This document shows, in pieces, positions 5,771 to 7,343 of a stretch of 7,343 nt of DNA (positions within the stretch are counted from its first letter, which is position 1; each line of letters begins with the position of its first letter). A program made the position numbers and the translations under genes. A model generated the notes under the pieces. The model saw only the letters and a program-made list of their open reading frames with translations, was not told the DNA's origin and did not search any database. Source of the DNA: Bacillota bacterium (lineage in GTDB: Bacteria; Bacillota; Desulfotomaculia; Desulfotomaculales; Desulfallaceae); assembly GCA_009781965.1 (NCBI GenBank), contig WQUS01000067.1, forward strand, positions 1 through 7,343, written 5' to 3'.

Positions 5771-6799
5771 ATGATGATCAAATTAGGAATATTTTGCGGC
5801 GGCCGTTCAGATGAGCATGAAGTATCCGTTCTTTCGGCAGGCTCGGTAATTGAAGCGATCAATAAAGCGAAATATGAAATAGCGGTTGTTTACATTACCA
5901 GGGATGGCTATTGGTACGCGACAAAACAACTTGACTGCCCCATCAGCCAGTTGCCTGAGTCGGGCGAACCTGTCCAGCCCAGTTTCAAGCCGGGCCAAAG
6001 TGGTTTATTAACGCTTGACCAGGGTGAATTCTGGCCCTTGGATGTCGTTTTCCCTTTGCTGCACGGGCCTTACGGTGAAGACGGCAGATTGCAGGGGTTG
6101 CTGGATTGGTGTAACTTGCCTTATATCGGCTCGGATGTCGCCGCTTCCGCCTTAGGAATGAATAAACACCTGTCGAAAATAATTTTTGCCCAAAATAGAC
6201 TGCCCCAGGTGGATTATTTGGTTGGTTCAAGTAACGCGGCGGATTTAGTGGCAAAGTCCGAAGAACAAATAGGCTATCCATGTATCGTGAAACCGGTTAA
6301 TCTCGGTTCCAGTATCGGCATCAACAGAGCTAATGAACGGGAGGAACTTGTGCAGGCAATTCAAACCGCGCAAAAATTTAGCGGGCAAGTTATTATTGAA
6401 AAATTTATATTGGCTCGGGAAATTGAATGCGCCGTAATGGGCAACGAACGGCCCGAGGCTTCTTCCCTGGGTGAAATTGTTCATGGCAGCGCGTTTTACG
6501 ATTACGAAACAAAATATAGCGATAACTCGGCGCAATTAATTGTTGACGCCGCTCTGCCGCCGGAGAGCAAAGAAGAGATCCAAAAGATGGCCTTGGCAGC
6601 CTATCAAGCACTGGGCTGTAAAGGCCTTGCCCGGGTTGATTTTTTTTATGAGGAAAAGGGAAATAAAATATACATTAATGAAATCAATACCCTGCCAGGC
6701 CTTACTAAATACAGCATGTATCCCAAACTGTGGGAACACAAAGGCGTTAATTATTCTGAACTCATAGATAGATTGGTTGAATTAGCACTGAATCGGTGA
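5771..6799 (+). CDS. ddl: D-alanine--D-alanine ligase
   Basis: Joins two D-alanines with ATP hydrolysis in the cytoplasm, giving the dipeptide that ends the peptidoglycan stem peptide. It is an ATP-grasp enzyme of 342 residues, normal for the family. Seen: GGRSDEHEVSVLS (10-22), with Glu17 at the substrate-binding position; LHGPYGEDG (97-105); ATP-binding VKPVNLGSSIG (173-183); the omega-loop FYDYETKY (242-249), whose tyrosine supports D-Ala-D-Ala rather than D-Ala-D-Lac synthesis; Arg288 and Asp290 in ARVDFFY; and the metal motif NEINTLPG (303-310; Glu304, Asn306). Start: ATG 5771 with AAAGGGA (5755-5761) nine bases upstream; a second ATG follows at once (5774), and the in-frame TTG at 5750 is in the inverted repeat and rejected. 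It follows glnA by 57 bases with the inverted repeat between, so it may read through or form a separate unit with the signal peptidase gene. No van gene is present. Confidence 0.96.
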   Translation: MMIKLGIFCGGRSDEHEVSVLSAGSVIEAINKAKYEIAVVYITRDGYWYATKQLDCPISQLPESGEPVQPSFKPGQSGLLTLDQGEFWPLDVVFPLLHGPYGEDGRLQGLLDWCNLPYIGSDVAASALGMNKHLSKIIFAQNRLPQVDYLVGSSNAADLVAKSEEQIGYPCIVKPVNLGSSIGINRANEREELVQAIQTAQKFSGQVIIEKFILAREIECAVMGNERPEASSLGEIVHGSAFYDYETKYSDNSAQLIVDAALPPESKEEIQKMALAAYQALGCKGLARVDFFYEEKGNKIYINEINTLPGLTKYSMYPKLWEHKGVNYSELIDRLVELALNR

Positions 6800-6805
6800 T
6801 AAGAT
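6777..6805 (+). promoter_or_regulatory. Possible promoter for the signal peptidase gene
   Basis: TTGAAT (6777-6782, four of six) and TAAGAT (6800-6805, four of six) are separated by the ideal 17 bases, overlapping the end of ddl. TATATT at 6815-6820 is an alternative -10 without a good -35. The AT-rich stretch 6798-6822 supports a promoter here, but the gene may equally be transcribed from upstream of ddl. Confidence 0.28.
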
Positions 6806-6851
6806 AAATATTAGTATATTAAGGTAGGCCGGACAATTGGCGGAGGTCCTC

Positions 6852-7343
6852 ATGATATCGAAAGTATGGAGTTGGCTGGGTACATGCCTGCTGGCGCTGT
6901 TTTTAGCGTTGCTGATCAGTGTCTTTGTATTTCAGCCTTATAAGGTGGAAGGACATTCCATGGATCCTACTTTGCACGATCAAGAACGGATCTATGTGTC
7001 AAAGCTTCAGCATACTTTTTCCATTGTACCGGACTACGGCGATATTGTTGTGATTGACAGCCGGGTTGAGCGGGAGCGTTCTTTTCTGGATGATGTTATC
7101 GAATTGCCTGTTTTTCAATTTTTACTGGGCAGACATGATCAAATCTATTATGTCAAAAGGGTGATTGGGAGACCGGGGGATGTAATTGAGCTTATGGATC
7201 ACAACTTTTATCGGAATGCCGTAAAGTTAAATGAACCTTATATCAAAGAACCGGCGGATAGCTCCGCAGATGAAAAGTGGGTTGTTCCGGCAAATTATAT
7301 TTTTGTTATGGGCGATAATCGTAATAACAGTTATGACAGTCGA
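6852..7343 (+). CDS. lepB: Type I signal peptidase, 3' end cut by window edge
   Basis: Membrane-anchored serine protease that removes signal peptides from exported proteins on the outer face of the cytoplasmic membrane. The 164 visible codons are open to the edge. Seen: one N-terminal membrane span at about 9-27; catalytic Ser36 in GHSMDPTL (box B); the region DYGDIVVID (61-69); catalytic Lys102 in YYVKRVIGRPGD (99-110, box D); and GDNRNNSYDSR at 154-164 (box E), ending exactly at the window edge. One span is the Gram-positive pattern, unlike the two-span E. coli form. Between boxes C and D is a stretch at about 70-96 rich in Arg, Glu and Asp that is longer than in short Bacillus SipS-type enzymes. 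Start: ATG 6852 with GGAGG (6842-6846) five bases upstream, 52 bases after ddl. Probably only a few residues are missing at the C terminus. Confidence 0.95.
   Translation, partial: MISKVWSWLGTCLLALFLALLISVFVFQPYKVEGHSMDPTLHDQERIYVSKLQHTFSIVPDYGDIVVIDSRVERERSFLDDVIELPVFQFLLGRHDQIYYVKRVIGRPGDVIELMDHNFYRNAVKLNEPYIKEPADSSADEKWVVPANYIFVMGDNRNNSYDSR

Noticed and set aside
5771..6799. D-Ala-D-Lac ligase (vancomycin-resistance type)
   Set aside because: The omega-loop keeps the tyrosine motif FYDYETKY typical of D-Ala-D-Ala ligases, and no van genes are nearby.

Overview
This 7.3 kb window is bacterial chromosome, tightly packed with about seven and a half genes. The best guess is an anaerobic or facultative Gram-positive-type bacterium (Bacillota; a Peptococcaceae-, Negativicutes- or clostridium-like lineage). 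This guess rests on the B12-dependent class II ribonucleotide reductase, a short GSI-alpha-type glutamine synthetase close to the Bacillus/clostridial form, strong purine-rich Shine-Dalgarno sites, a single-span signal peptidase I of the Gram-positive kind, and paired UspA proteins. It is an inference from families; no taxonomic marker such as rRNA is present.

Layout. Bases 1-1831 (minus strand) hold the first 610 codons of an adenosylcobalamin-dependent ribonucleotide reductase (nrdJ), whose 3' end runs off the left edge. A 317-base divergent intergenic region (1832-2148) follows, carrying the start signals for nrdJ on one side and for the plus-strand genes on the other. All remaining genes are on the plus strand: two tandem universal stress proteins (2149-2589 and 2663-3094, about 66 % identical), an HPP-family membrane protein (3138-3710), an FmdE-family protein with a C-terminal zinc finger (3762-4367), glutamine synthetase glnA (4391-5713), an AT-rich perfect inverted repeat (5722-5752), D-alanine--D-alanine ligase ddl (5771-6799), and the first 164 codons of a type I signal peptidase (6852 to the right edge).

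How the genes may work together. The spacings of 23 to 73 bases make usp-usp-HPP-FmdE-glnA look like one transcription unit or a set of closely coupled ones. Some HPP-family proteins in cyanobacteria and plastids transport nitrite, and glutamine synthetase fixes ammonium, so a nitrogen-assimilation theme is plausible but unproven; the FmdE-like protein has no known job there. The ddl and signal peptidase genes are envelope housekeeping genes that may start a separate unit after the inverted repeat.

I found no mobile element, CRISPR array, RNA gene or clear riboswitch. Most of the window is ordinary core metabolism. The points most worth a second look are the HPP-FmdE-glnA neighbourhood, the orientation of the inverted repeat after glnA, and the repeated purine-rich leader upstream of the first usp gene.
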